Of a stretch of 64,000 nucleotides of DNA, positions 9,501-22,687 are shown piece after piece. Under the pieces are notes generated by a model. It was not told the DNA's origin. It saw only the letters and a list, made by a program, of their open reading frames with translations, and made no database searches. Origin of the DNA: Meloidogyne chitwoodi (lineage: Eukaryota; Nematoda; Chromadorea; Rhabditida; Meloidogynidae); NCBI GenBank assembly GCA_015183035.1, contig JACZZP010000009.1:1364001-1428000 (forward strand), read 5' to 3'. The translations under genes were made by a program, and so were the position numbers. Position 1 is the first letter of the stretch, and every line of letters starts with the position of its first letter.

Positions 9501-12500
9501 TTCCTCAGATGGAATTACCCAGAACAGAAACATTCAATGAAGATATTAAAAGTATAAATTTAAAATAATTATTACTTAATTAAAAAAATATTTAGTTTCC
9601 TTTGGAGTTTGTCTTGTTCTTTCAAAATTAAATGTCAGCAAAATTCTTGAACATCTTTCTCATTTTATTAATGATGAATCTTTAAAGACTGAACAACTAT
9701 TAATTGCTCGATTACCAACTATTTATTTTGAATTCGTTAACAAGTTAATTTTTAATTTTTATAAATTATTATTTATTTTTTCAGACTTAGTTCTTTTATT
9801 CATGATCCAGAATTTGGAAGACTTTTTGCAAGCACGCTTCTTCAATATATTACAAATAAAAATGGAAAAGTATTACGTCGACAATCCATTGATAAAGTAC
9901 ATAATCTTCTTTCAACTTTTTCTCGTCTTTCTATTTATATGAAAAATCCATTGATTGCAATTCGGTTAATTATTTTTTTTAATAAAATGATTTCTTTAGA
10001 TTAATTGGTCCTCTCTTCTCAGTTCTGAATGGGCGATCTTTGCGAGAACAACTTGTTGAGATTTGTTCATCTCTTTGTGCGAACGAATATATAATGAATG
10101 AAGGATTGAATTTGTTGAAGGTATTCTGAATTTATAAACATACATTTATGCTTTACTCAATTGTACATTTATAGTTGATAGAATCTCTTGAAAGCTGGGA
10201 TGTTAGGAGAATAGCCGAACCAGATGCTGACCGTCGCTGCGAGGCACTTCTATGTTTGCACGACTATTACGAACGCGAAGAATGTGACAAGCTTTTGGTC
10301 AATGGAGCTCATGAATTTTTACCATTACTTGCTCATTCACATGCTTATGCCATGATTCATGTAAAAAACTAACCAATTTAAATTATTATTAAACGTAATA
10401 TAATTTAAGTCTTCTGATATTTCTCTCCGCGGTATCTCTGCCAACTGTTTTCGGCAGCTGATTATATTTATCTCTAAACAAAATTCGCACAAGTGTGAGT
10501 TTTTTGATTCCTATCACTTTCTGCGTTCCCATTTGATTACTCTTGTTATACGTGGCTTACAGATTGGCAATGATGAGAAAATGGAGGTGATCTTATGATA
10601 ATTAAATTTTAAACCTTTTAAAATAATAGCCTGTTCGCCAGGAATTTTTTAAATGTTTAATTCAACTTATGCATTCATTCCCATTGGGTACTCGTTTGAC
10701 AGAATTGAGAGAAATTTGTTATACCACGTTTCATGATACTATTGACTCGAATATCGAAGGTAATAATATATTTATTTTTAATTTATATCTATTTTTAGAC
10801 CAAGAAATGAACTTTTTTGAATGTGCATTACATATTCAAATACATAAACGTAAACATGCATTTAATCAGCTTGCAAAACGTTTAAATAATGAAGAGGTTA
10901 ATTTCTGATATTAATTTAGTTTTATATACATTTATAGCTTAAAATTGGGTATTTGCCTTTACTACAGTATATTTTTCCAATCATTGAGCCTTATTTCCTT
11001 GAAAATGCTCCTAATCGCGTTGCACTTGCTGAACAAGCTTTAAATTTGTTTACTGCCATTCTTAAGAGGGTTCCTTGGCATAAATATGTCAAAATTTTGA
11101 TGAAATATATACGGCAAATTAACACTGAGGAACGTGTAAAGCAATTCGTTCGGTAATTAAATTTCTTTCGCTTAACTTTTTTCTGTTCATCCTTCTAGTG
11201 TTGTGATAGCAATACTTGATGGCTTTCATTTTGATCTGCGTGAATTAGAACAACCACAAAAATCAACAGTGACTACAAATATAACAGATGCTGAAAATTT
11301 AATTGCCAAAAATGAACAGAAACAAATTTTAACAACAAAACAATGCAAAAAAGAACAAATTTTCATTTTTGTTTCTGGAAAGTTGCTTCCTAAACTTAGA
11401 GAATTGCTTCGTCCTCAAGTGAATAAAAATCTTGTTTGACTTTGATCTATCTAAATTACTATTTTTCAGAACCAGTTTAACACTCATCGCCGTGCTCAGA
11501 ACTTCAGTGCTAACATTTATCAGCACGAGGACGAAAAGTTACTCCGTGCTCCATTAGTTCTTGCGATAGCTCGTCTTTTTAAATGGCTTCCACAACGTCT
11601 TGTACATCAGAATATGAATGGGTATCAGCATTTATTTAACTTTAATTCTAGTTTAAGGTCATTTTTAGATGTCTTCTCACCCTCAATCATCTATTGATGA
11701 GTCGTTCAATTAGTATTAGAAATGGGGCACGGAAATTAATGATCAATTTGGTTAGGATTTTTGGTCCTTCACACTTCCCAACAGTAATTCGAGAACTTAA
11801 ACAAACTATGAATAAAGGATATCAAGTAGAATTTATTTTGTTGATACATTACTTAGTTTTTGATTATGTAGATTCATGTTATGGTATTTACCGTTCACTT
11901 GTTAATTAATGCGATTGCACAGGATTTACAACCGGGTGATTTAGATGCTTGTTTGAAGGAACTAGTTGAGGTATCAATTTTTATATAGTATATTCATAAC
12001 TTATAAAATCTATTTATTTAGATTTTCAAATGGGAAGCATTTGGCAATAACTATCTCGAGCAACAAGATTTATCTCAACAGGATTTACAGATAACTCAAA
12101 TACGCTCAGAGTCTCACGGAGTTCCTGAAGCAATGACTAGTAACAAAAAAACTGCAGATACTCTTACACAAATTGGAAAATTTATTGGCAGTGAAAAAGC
12201 ATTGGATGAAATTGTTCTGGAACAAATTCGTGAAGTATTAATATTTTACTTCTTTTCATAAACAATATATTGTTTTAAGATAGTTGAAGCGAGCCCAAAA
12301 GCTGAAACTATACGAAAGCTCTCGGATTGGCTTAGGGCATTGAGTACTGGATTGCGAATTAATTCTGGTGGAATTCCTCCCATTCAACAGCTTAATTTCT
12401 CATTAATTTTGGCGCGTAAATGTATGCGTTATATGGAAGAAGATAAGGTTACATTTTATTTTTTAAAATTATATTTCTTATTTTTACAGGAGAGGTTAAG

Positions 12501-15500
12501 CAACACAAATTTCTTTGCAAATAAAATTGCTCGAAGACCTCCTAATTGTCTCTTATTACCAGCAGAACCAAAACGGTAAGAGAATAAGGTTTTTAGTAAT
12601 CCAGCCCATAGAATTGGCAACCTTTAATGAAAAGGAATTATTTATGCTATTTTAATTAATTGTTTATTTGCTTACAAATTATTTATGTATAACTAGAAAA
12701 TAACTAGCCCTAATTTATGGCTACCATTTATGTTGTTACCAATTTACTTTTAATTATATATACATTTTGACAGAATTGGTGTTATCCATCGAGTTGCAGT
12801 GAAGAGCAAGATGCATATTTTTTTAGAATTTGCCTTTCAAATATTGATCGATCAGTTGAAAGGACGTTCCATTAATACAGAAACTGAAAATTGTTTGTTT
12901 TTAATTTTCTAATTGTATATATATGTATAATGCATAAAAGTATATTCATACATATCTAAATAATTATAATATATTATTTTACTTGCCGATAAAATTATTT
13001 TAAATTTTATAGATAGTGAACAGGATGAACAAGAAAATTCTCAGGATTTTGATACCATGCTTTATAAACATCATCAAACTAAAGAAATTATCCCATTATT
13101 GGAGCAATTTGTACCACTTCTATTGGAATCACTAAATAAGAAATATGATAAGGTAATTTTTGCGTAATTCTTTACAAAAGTTTTTTTAGAATCTTTATAC
13201 ATAATTATAATTTTCTCTTAAAGGTAACGGTTCTTTCACTTCGTTCAATATTTTATCTATTCAAATGGCCTTTGAAATCGTTAAAAGAACATGAGTCCGA
13301 ATTAGTTGATCAACTTTTTATTATTCTAAATGATTATGCATCACATGGACATGCTGCCAATAGACCAACAATTATTGAATTACATCAGAATCTTTTTAAG
13401 TGTTTTACACATCTCTTAAGAAATTCACCAATTACTTCTTTGCATACTGAACGATTGCAACTTTTAATTAATTATGTAGAGAATGATATTCTTGACCCAC
13501 AAAAATATACTACTGCTTTTAACTTGGTTAAAGCTATTATTGATACTAAAATTGATGACGAAAAGGTATTTTAAAGAATAAAATAAACATTTACATTTTT
13601 TAGATTACAAATATTATTGAATATCTCTCAGAAAAAGCAATAACTTCACCTTCCACAAATATTCGAAGTCAATGTAGACAGGTTTGGTTATACTTATAAT
13701 ATTTATTGAATTAATTTCTTCTATTTAGGTAATTATTCTCTATCTGATAAATCATCCACAGGGAATGCGCACCTATGAACAATCGATGGAATTCTTTCTG
13801 AACCAAGCAGAATATGATATTGTTGATGGCCGTTTATCTGCATTGGAACTAATTAATTCAATTCTCACTGAGTTTACTGAGGTTAAAATCTATTCATTTT
13901 ATTTATTGTTAATATCTTTTTTTTAGGAAGCTAATGATCGTTATGCTATGTTAGTTTTTTTAAAATTGTCTGCTCGTCTACAAAATGATGAAAACGAGCA
14001 ATGTCTCCAATTTATCGCAGTTTGTTTGCGAAAACTCTTTACTTCAATTACTGCCAGTCCGTTTAATGATTTGTATGCAGCGACAACTGATTGGCTTTCT
14101 TCACGAAAGGCATTTATTTTTTTAAATTTATTCTCCCAAGTTTCAGCCATCAATTCGTATTCTCGCTTGGCGTTTATTTACTCAATTTGTGCTTTCTAAT
14201 TCCCCTCATTTTACTAAACATCTATTAATGAAAATTATCAAAAAGACTTCTAATGAATTTTGCATTGATCCTTTCACATTTTCATCCAATGTAAACTTTA
14301 AAGATTAAAAAAACTAATATTAAATTAAGATAACTAATGATTTTAAATTATCGTTTTGCGAACTTTTCTTGGCAGTCGCTGACAATATGCCTGAAGAACT
14401 TTTTAAAGGAATTTTTCATTCTAATGACTTTGGAACAAGAAAATCAAGGTCAAACAGAATGAACTTAATAAAAACTTTGAAAAAACACAAATCAAAACAT
14501 ATTAGTATAGAAGGAGAGGGAAATAAATATAATGACTTTACTTGTTCTTTGAGGTTTTTTCATTTTATTGGTAAGATTATTTTTTTAACCTTGTAAATTT
14601 ATTTCAAAATATTTTGGTACTTATGCATTATCTTTGTACAGATTTTTAACCTAACTAAATAGTTCTACACAAACTAGATAGTATTTAAATGTTTTAAATT
14701 TAAAAAATAATATGCATCATAACAGGACTGTTAATTCTTAAAAAAATAAAGCTTTTAAACGTTAAAGGATACAATTAGAAATGATATAAATTTAATTTAT
14801 ATCTAAATACTATCTAGTTTGTGTAGAACTAGTTAGTTTAAAAATCTGCACACTGATAATGCATAAGCACAAATATTTTTAATTTTCTAGATAATCTAGA
14901 GCATTGTCTTTTGGTTGTTAAACAAAACACGCATTCTCAGTCATCTGAGCGGTTAAAACTTTCTATTACTGCAGCTAAATTTCTTAATACATGGATTAGA
15001 CATCAACATATTCGAGAAAAGCTAATCCCTCTCCTAAATAATTATTCCAATAAAAATAGGTCTTTTTAAATTTGAAGATATTGAATATTTTATATCCTTA
15101 CAGGACAACTTCTGATGAGATAAAAAGTGAATTCCCACAAAAAACTTTACTTTATTCATTATGTGTTTGCCTTATTTCACTGTTAGAAAATTTTTCTGTA
15201 AAAGATAAGGAATCGAAAACAAAAATTATTAAAAATGAAACAACAGAATCAGAAGAAAATAATTTAAGAAAAGATAATGATTTAGATTTAGAAGAACAAG
15301 TTGAAGAGGTAAAAATACTTTTAAATGAAGAAGTAATAAATGAGAGGAGAAGAAATTTTTGGGATGACGCTTTGGCTGATTTGGTAATTTATTTAATTAA
15401 ATACATAAATTAAATTCTTACTTATAGATAATTCATTTGTTGACTTATTTTATGCTTGGTTTGGATATTGCTAAACAATTTGGAAATATATGTAGACGTT

Positions 15501-16133
15501 TATCGAAGATTTGTTGGACAGAAGCTATTAAGGAAGCAGGGATTAATAAAAAGGTTTAAAGTATTTATTTTTATTTTTTAGCATTAGCTTTTCAGCGCCT
15601 TTGTATATTAAAAATGATCGGAGTTTTAATGTTAAAATGTACTATAGGCTCTGAACAGTTTGGGCACTTATGCAATTATTTTTTGCCGCTAATTTATCGT
15701 GAAATGAATGATTCCTCAAAAACATCAGAAGAAAAATGTGACAAAATTTATCATTCAATATTAATAAATAATTTTTAGCAGTCATTGACATGCAAACATT
15801 GGCTTCTGAAGTTGGAAATATTTTTCGAAAGCAACTTGGAGATCGAGAATTCTCAACATTCCTTTCCAAATATCAACGCGAAAGGAACAAGCGAAAGCAA
15901 AGGCGCTCAGAGCAAGCTAAAGTTTGGAAATTATTTTAATTATATTAACTCATTTGATCTCAATTAAGGCAATGTTAATTTTGGATCCAGCTACAGCTAT
16001 TGCTGTTAAACAAAAGCGGCACTTACTAAAAAGAATGGCAAAAGTGAGAAGGTTGGACGAACTTAAACCTTACAGAGCTTTCAAAAGGAGAAGAAAAGAG
16101 GAAGCATCACGCAGAGTGGCAGATGAGGAATAA
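6504..16133 (+). CDS. UTP20: UTP20-like small-subunit processome protein
   Basis: A very large gene with several dozen exons, mostly separated by introns of 40-60 bp. UTP20 (DRIM) is a nucleolar HEAT/ARM-repeat protein of the U3 snoRNP/SSU processome needed for 18S rRNA maturation. Recognisable blocks: FHIRRSVTVGPLKAFLSLF followed by NFANPRGIYNEKAIQEIYYE, ECLHCYKYSWLSPYR, SLERLLDEKYFRDQLVLFS, LLDEHRKDFIPILLR, QTHIPKRGNAKRTAIFRFL and FLANCLSEELELF. In the second half come SRSISIRNGARKLMINLV and IRKLSDWLRALSTGLRINSG. The C-terminus is highly basic (RRLDELKPYRAFKRRRKEE), as in UTP20. The product is estimated at over 2,000 residues, somewhat shorter than the roughly 2,800 of vertebrates, mainly at the N-terminus. 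The ATG at 6504 is tentative. A larger intron near 14.6-14.9 kb holds a palindromic element, and the intron after 12580 is also long. Confidence 0.88.
14607..14880. mobile_element. Palindromic MITE-like element inside a UTP20 intron
   Basis: The left arm (about 14607-14690) and right arm (about 14800-14880) are reverse complements with few differences. Both contain CTTATGCATTATC, CAGATTTTTAA, and AGTTCTACACAAACTAGATAG followed by TATTTA (inverted on the right). The arms are about 75-80 bp with a spacer near 110 bp that has no coding capacity. The element ends in AAAATATTT-like bases on both sides, which may be a target-site duplication or the arm ends. It lies wholly within an intron, so it should be removed by splicing. 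Confidence 0.75.
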
Positions 16134-16357
16134 AAACAAAAGTTAAATGTGTTAAGATTTTATATTTACAAAATTGTTGATTTGTTTGTTAAATATTTAA
16201 TTCAATTGTTATTTCTACTTTTCTTTTTTACATTCCAATCCTTACAACAAATATGTAAATCATAAACAACTAAACTTTTTTTTTGAAGATAATATAAGTA
16301 ACAAGTGACAAAAAATAAATGATAGAATTAACTTAAATAAAATGTCTCTTTTTGCCC
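16134..16357. other. Convergent 3' region between UTP20 and the NAP1 gene
   Basis: The stop codons of the two genes face each other 224 bp apart. The stretch is AT-rich and has AATAAA-like words usable as polyadenylation signals (for example near 16315 on the plus strand). No other feature is seen. Confidence 0.5.
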
Positions 16358-18185
16358 TCAATTTTTATTGCTTAATTTAATAGCCTCATGACCATCTGAC
16401 AGATCTGAGTCACTATTGATCCCATTATTTTCCTCTCCATCGTCATCTTCCTCATCATCATAGTCATCCATATCATCTTCTTCTGAAGCCTCACCAGTAA
16501 AGAACAAAACAGCACGAGTAACGACCTAATAGATAATTTATTAACATTAAATACAATTTAAAAACTTGATCTCGGAGAATTTGTCCTAATTCAAAATCAT
16601 CTCGAATTTTGTCTTGTTCTTCATTCTAAATGTTAAAATTTTTTAAAATTATTTGCCAAAAAACAAACATTCAAATCGTCATTGTCCAATGACTTTTCAG
16701 CATTTTCAAAAAAGTTGAAGAAACTTTCATTGTGCACCTGAATTATATATATAATAGTTTAATTTAAAAGTAGATTCCTGCCATTTTAGTTATGAATTTT
16801 CCACCATTTGGTCCTTTCTTCTGCTTTGTTTTGATAACCTTTTGAGTTACATCCTTTCCAGATTTCCAATTAATCTCACAACCACTACTTTTCACAACAG
16901 TTGGTCCGTCATAATCAAATCTTTAAATATTAGTTTAAAGAAGATAAAAATATTGAAATGATTTTTACAATCAGTTATAGATTATAATTATAAAAAGTTT
17001 GCAAAATATTTTATAATAGAATGACTAACGGGTCATCATCAGTCAGTCCAAATTGCAGTTGATAATGTTTTTGCAAAATAGAGTTTTCGAAGTAAGGATT
17101 CTTATCAAAATGAAACGAGATAGTAAATCCCTTAAATCAAAGAAAAATAAAAAATTCATAGTGTAAAATTACAGAAGTATTAGCAAGTGATTCACTAGTG
17201 ATGTCAACCAAATATTGAAGTATTGGCTGATCATATTCCTAAATGATCGAATTATTTCTAAATATAACGTTTTTTTACCTTAATCATGTCAGAAATTTGC
17301 CCAACACTATTAAGAACATTATACCAAAATCCTGGAATACCTTTAGAAGGTTCACCTCCCTCAACCGGAGCAGAATTCTCAATTTTCTAAAAAAATAGAC
17401 ATAAAAATATTTCAATATTTAGAACCTCCAATGTTTCTTGAGTCACTCCATGCAAAAGCGGCATATCGACTTCGTCATTAGTTGGTTCATGTTCTCCAAT
17501 TACTATAGCACGACGCTTTTCATTGACAGAATCGAAAAGTGGTTGAAATTCCTCAACAAGATAAATTTTTTAAGATAAGAAAAATTTTTTAATCATTTTT
17601 TTGTTATAAGAAAAGAGTGGCCAAAATGATTAGCTAAAAAGGCCAGTCACTTCATAATAGGTATATCAACAATTCCGTTTCACTCTCCCATTTTCCCCAA
17701 TCATTAATTAGCAAGCGTTTAAATTTTATTAATCGATAACCTTTTCAATATCATAGACCTTCTGATAGAATTCCGTCTCTATCTTCAAACTCTCCAACTG
17801 AAGCTTCTTTAGAGCACACACTCGCTTAATGACTGGTCGAGATAACTTAAAAATAAAATTTTAATAAATGTGAAAAATATCCACAATACCGACACACAAA
17901 AATATGGATAATTTCTTAACCCTTATTGTTTTTTAGGTTTTGAGAGCACATATATTAGCTCTAGTAACAAATTCCCCTAATTTGGTGTCATTTATCATCC
18001 GAATTTCTTTGATAAAATGTGAATTCTCAATGTGAGTGGCCAAAATCGGTATGTATTTACTAAATTGATTTTAATTAAACAATAACCTCAGATAGATGAG
18101 GAGCAAAATTTGTTTCATTATTCTCAACCATATCATAACCATCAGCGTTAAGCAAATCCATCAGATTTTTACTTTTATTATTCAT
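16358..18185 (-). CDS. nap-1: NAP1-family histone chaperone
   Basis: Nucleosome assembly protein: binds H2A-H2B (and H3-H4), shuttles and deposits histones. The ATG is at 18185 and exon 1 ends at 18087 (MNNKSKNLMDLLNADGYD...). Following exons carry the long dimerisation helix (SRPVIKRVCALKKLQLESLK), then FQPLFDSVNEKRRAIVIGEH. The chaperone core has FWYNVLNSVGQIS, YDQPILQYLVDI, SGFTISFHFDKNPYFEN, FDYDGPTVVKSSGCEINWK and KKGPNGGKFITK, followed by FFNFFENA. The C-terminus is the expected acidic tail rich in Asp/Glu, ending KLSNKN and a TGA at 16360. It seems a little shorter than typical NAP1 at the N-terminus. A SET-type protein is less likely because of the FWYNVL and KGPNGG-type motifs. Introns are short except the first (about 18086-17850). 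Confidence 0.88.
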
Positions 18186-19743
18186 AACGATTATTCAAAT
18201 AATTAAATCAAAAATTGATTTTAAATTCTAAATAAAAATCAATTTTAATTTTCTTACAACTTAAACTGACGAAATTTCAAAATTGTATATTATTCCTAAA
18301 AGAATATGAATAAATACGAGAAGAACAAACAGAGAAAAAATCTAAGCGATCAAAGATTAAAAAAACATTTTGCCAAAAATACAAAATTTAAATAATTATG
18401 AGTCGTAGCAGGGATTTTCAAAGAAATTTTGTGCAAGCGAAATGCACAACGAGAAAAATTAGAAATTTATGAAATCTGCAATTTTGTGGAGCTTTGGTCA
18501 TAGGGGGAATTTGTATCGAAAAACAACTTTGTACGAAAATCTTGAGCAGATAGGCTTGAAAAGTTTCTTACTAAAAAATTTTTTTATTAAGCACTTTTTA
18601 GTGATATAAACTTTTATTTTGTTTTTTAGTATATTCTGGCAATTTTTAGATTTTGTATATATTTTGATGATTTTCCAGATTTTGACAGTTTATCTAAAAT
18701 TAGTTAAAAATTAAATTTTGAGTAAAGGGTAATAATTAATATATTTACTACTTTTATTTGAGTAAATTATTTAATAAAATTTCCAAAAATTATACAATTA
18801 AAAAAAAACTTTGTAATAATACATGTTTTATAACTTGCTCCTCCCCTTAATAATAGCATAAAGTGGATTGACTATATTGACTATATAAGTTGGTTATAAT
18901 AACTACCTAATATTTAAGAAAATGACCTTGCGCGAAAAATATTTTTTATTCTTTACATTTTTAATAAAATATAAATTTAAGTCCTCAAAAAAGAATTCCT
19001 TAAAATTAAATATATTTTCCTTATAATATTTTTTATCCATTTTGCGTAGGCATCTTGTCAGCGACTTTATCATTAAAAAAAATTAAAAAGGGTCGCGGCT
19101 TATTCCTATGCATAATGGAAAAACATTATTTTTAAATAATAAATATATTAAAAAAAAAGAATATTTTAATATATTATTCTTATATTTATATACTAACTAG
19201 TAGCTTAATTGATAGACGGTTATTTTATTTGATGACTGGGAAAGTTGCTTAGAGAAAGTTTTTTATTTAAAAATTATTTAAATATTTTCAAAATAATCTT
19301 TAATAAATATTTTTCAGACTATTTAATTCCTTTTTTATTTATTTTCATCTCAATATTATATATTTACTTATAAATAAATATCCCTTTTTTTCTCTATTGT
19401 TGTCTTTATTATTTTCTTTTTTATTTGAAAGATTCGTCAAAAATGTCAGGAGTGCTTAAAATTGCATTTAAAAGAATGTACAAATATTTAACTAAAAAAT
19501 ATATTTTACAAAAATATTAATTTTATTTATTTATTTTTATAAATTAAAAATAAATTATTTTGTTGTTTATTCTGTTAGAATGAAAGACAGACTTAAACAA
19601 TATTTTAATATAAAAAGGTTTTATTTTTTCAAAGTTTTTATTTAAATATTTGTTTTTAGCTTAATTTTATTTTGTAAGTTTTTAATTAATTAATTTTAAT
19701 TAATTTTATTTAATTTTTATTATTTTTCAATTAAAATATAAAT
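18186..19743. other. Intergenic, AT-rich, no gene seen
   Basis: Presumably holds the divergent promoters of the NAP1 gene (-) and of the small gene at 19744 (+). A moderately less AT-rich part at 18330-18560 has no open frame of note. No repeat with clear arms was found. Confidence 0.5.
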
Positions 19744-20109
19744 ATGTGTTGTTGTATGTCATTCTTCAATTGTTGTCGTAAAGTCAAAAAAGAAGAAGCT
19801 AAACCAATAAAATCAGTAAGACCAAAATCTCCACAACCAAAATTAAAAGAATTAGAAAATAAAAAGAAATCAACAACTCCAAAATTATTACCTATAAAAA
19901 TGGAAAAAAGAAGTAAATCACCAAATATTATTAATGATCAAAAAAAAGCAAATGACAAAAGGAAAAAACGAAATAAATTATTATCAAAACCTGTGGAAAC
20001 AGCTATTGCTTTTAAATCATTAACTCCAACATCTGACAGTTTATTATTAAGTAAAAAAGTTAGTGAAGAACAACTTGAACATATTTCATTAAAAGAAGAA
20101 ATGAAATGA
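19744..20109 (+). CDS. Lysine-rich protein with N-terminal cysteine cluster, 121 residues
   Basis: A single-exon frame starting MCCCMSFFNCCRKVKKEE. The five cysteines in the first 11 residues, set among hydrophobic residues and followed by a basic run, look like a palmitoylated membrane anchor; this is an inference from composition. The rest is Lys/Ser/Pro-rich with repeated SPK-type sites (PKSPQPK, KRSKSPN, STTPK), suggesting a disordered, phosphorylatable tail. It contains TPTSDSLLLSKKVSEEQL and ends SLKEEMK. I recognise no family. Codon composition fits the neighbouring genes and the frame is clearly more GC-rich than its flanks. There is no intron, which is unusual here, so a missed 5' exon is possible. 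Confidence 0.55.
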   Translation: MCCCMSFFNCCRKVKKEEAKPIKSVRPKSPQPKLKELENKKKSTTPKLLPIKMEKRSKSPNIINDQKKANDKRKKRNKLLSKPVETAIAFKSLTPTSDSLLLSKKVSEEQLEHISLKEEMK

Positions 20110-22687
20110 AGAGGAAAAGAAGAAATAAATATTTTTAATATAAATGTATTATTTTGTTATTATAATTAAATAAATAAATAAATTATTGTTGTATTTAATT
20201 AAATTTAATTTTTTATTTTAAATTAAATAAAAGAATAATTTAATAATAAAAAGGTAATTTATTATTTTTTTAAATTTTTATATATTTTTATTGTTTGTAT
20301 TGTAATTTATATATATTTAATTTAGGTATATTTTGTTTCTTTTCTTTATTCCTTTACTTTTTTAGTTTATTTTCCCATCCCATTTCTTTTTTTACAAAAA
20401 ATACCCATTTTTGGCAGATTCACCTAAAATTTCGGCACTAAAAAGGAATGGGAAAAAAAGCTTTTCCATTTTTTAAATGACATTTTCCACTTTAAAATAA
20501 AAATGAAACAAGAAAATGTCAACATTTATTCCTTAAATTTCACTTATTTTATTATAGTAATAGAGAGACTTTTCTCTTTTTTTTTGTTCAAAGGCCAACA
20601 ATAAATAAATAAATAAATATATAATTATTATTAGATATATTTTAAATAAAATTAATATTTAAATAAAATAATAGTTTTAAATTTATTTTAATTATTCATG
20701 AAAATATTTTATTTTTTACTCCTTTTGTGAATAATTTTATAAATAAAATTTAATAATATATTTTTAATTATAAAGGTAATTTAATTATTTTGTAATTATT
20801 AATATTTTAAATATTACTAGGCTACTTTTATTCTTTTATTTTTAAATTGTTCAAAGCACAAAAAATAATATCCTTTTTAGTTTTTTAAAAAATAATTTCT
20901 ATTTATTTATTTACAAATTATTATATTTTTAAATAAATAACCACCCTCTATATTTTTTTAAATTTAATTTTGAATTTATTAATAAATTATATTATTATTA
21001 TTATTTATTTTAAAAATAATTATTATATTTTTAAATTATAAAAACATATGTTTTGGTTTTTAGAAAAAAAGAATAAATAATTTTTATTTATTTTTATTTA
21101 TTTATTATTCTCTTTCACTCTCACACATTTTAAATAATAATAAAAGAAATTTTAGAAGAATTTTTAAAAATAAATTTATTTATTTTATTTTATTTAAATT
21201 AAATTATTTAATTTTTATTCTTTTTTTTTAAATAAAAATATAAATTTATTTAAATAATTTTGTAATTTTTTTATAAATTTAATTTATAATTCCAACATTT
21301 TTTTTAAAAGAAATAATAAATAAACAAAAAAATATATGACAAACTTAGACATTCTCTCATTTTTTAAAGTGTCAAAAAAATTAAATATTCAAAACTTCTT
21401 TTGTTTAATTTTACTATTTTTTTTAATATTTTTATTTTTTAACTAACTTTTTATTAAAACTTTTTTTTTCTAAAATTATATATATTAAAATAAATAAATA
21501 AATATAAACAAATTATTAAATATTTGAAACAAAAAATAATTTAAAATTATAGATTTTAAAACATAAAATTAATTTTTAAAAAAATATATTTAAGCTAATA
21601 ATTATTTTAAATTTTTATTTTATTTCCCAGAATTAATAATTATATTATAAATTAAAAAAAATAAAACAATTATTTTAATATTTATGTCTGAAACTTACAA
21701 ATATATTAAAAAAATAATTTTTATTTTTTTAATTTTTTATAGTTAATTATATTTAAATAAATTATTTTAACTATTTTTAGTTTATAAAATTTCCTTTTTA
21801 TCCATCAATCAGTAAAAAATTGCAATAAATTTTATTTATTTTAAAAGTTTTTTTTTTAATTTTATATTTCTATCAAATTTCCTTTAAAAGGAATATTTTA
21901 TAAAAGGGAAGAAATGTTTCTTTTTTAGATCTTTAATATATTTATTTATTTATTTTAAAATAATTTAAAATGTTTTTATCTTTTATTTAAATATTTTAAT
22001 TAATTAATTAATTTTTTAATCTTTTAAAAGTAAATATAAATTAAAATATATTAATTAATTAATTATTTCTTTTTATTTATTTAAAAGTATATTTTCAAAA
22101 AAAATGTAACAAATTCTTAAAAAAAAGAAAAAAATTTAAATAAAATAAATTGGCATTTATTTAAAATTAATTAGGCAAAAATACTAAAAATGTAAATATT
22201 TAAATAAGAAATGATTTTTAAAAAGAAAATAATTATAAAAATTATTTTTTTTAGAAAATACCAATTATTTGAATAAAAAATATATATTTTAATTAAATAC
22301 TTTATATTATTTGTTATTTTTTAATATCCTTTAATAATATTATTTTACTTTATTTATTTATTATTAAATTTAAAATTAAATTTTTATTTTAATATATAAA
22401 ACACGCAATTAATAATTATTGTTTATATTAATTTAAATAAAGTTTATATTAATTAATTAATATTTATATATATTTCACACAATTTATTTAAATTAAATAT
22501 TAATTATTTTAATTATTTTTCCCCAAATTTTATATTATTTTTTTAAATAATTTATATAACTTTTTAATTTAGAATATTGTCTTTCTCCTTATTTTACTTT
22601 TTTATATTTTTTTATTAAAATTTGTTGGTGTTTATTCCTTATTAAATTTAATTAAAATATATTTAATTAATTAATTAAAATTAAAAA
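20110..22687. other. Long extremely AT-rich intergenic stretch
   Basis: Almost entirely A/T with runs of TTTATTTA, TTAATTAA and poly-A/T. No coding frame, tRNA-like arm or inverted repeat stands out. A short, less AT-rich patch at 20330-20560 shows nothing recognisable. It probably contains the promoter of the GPCR gene. Confidence 0.55.
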
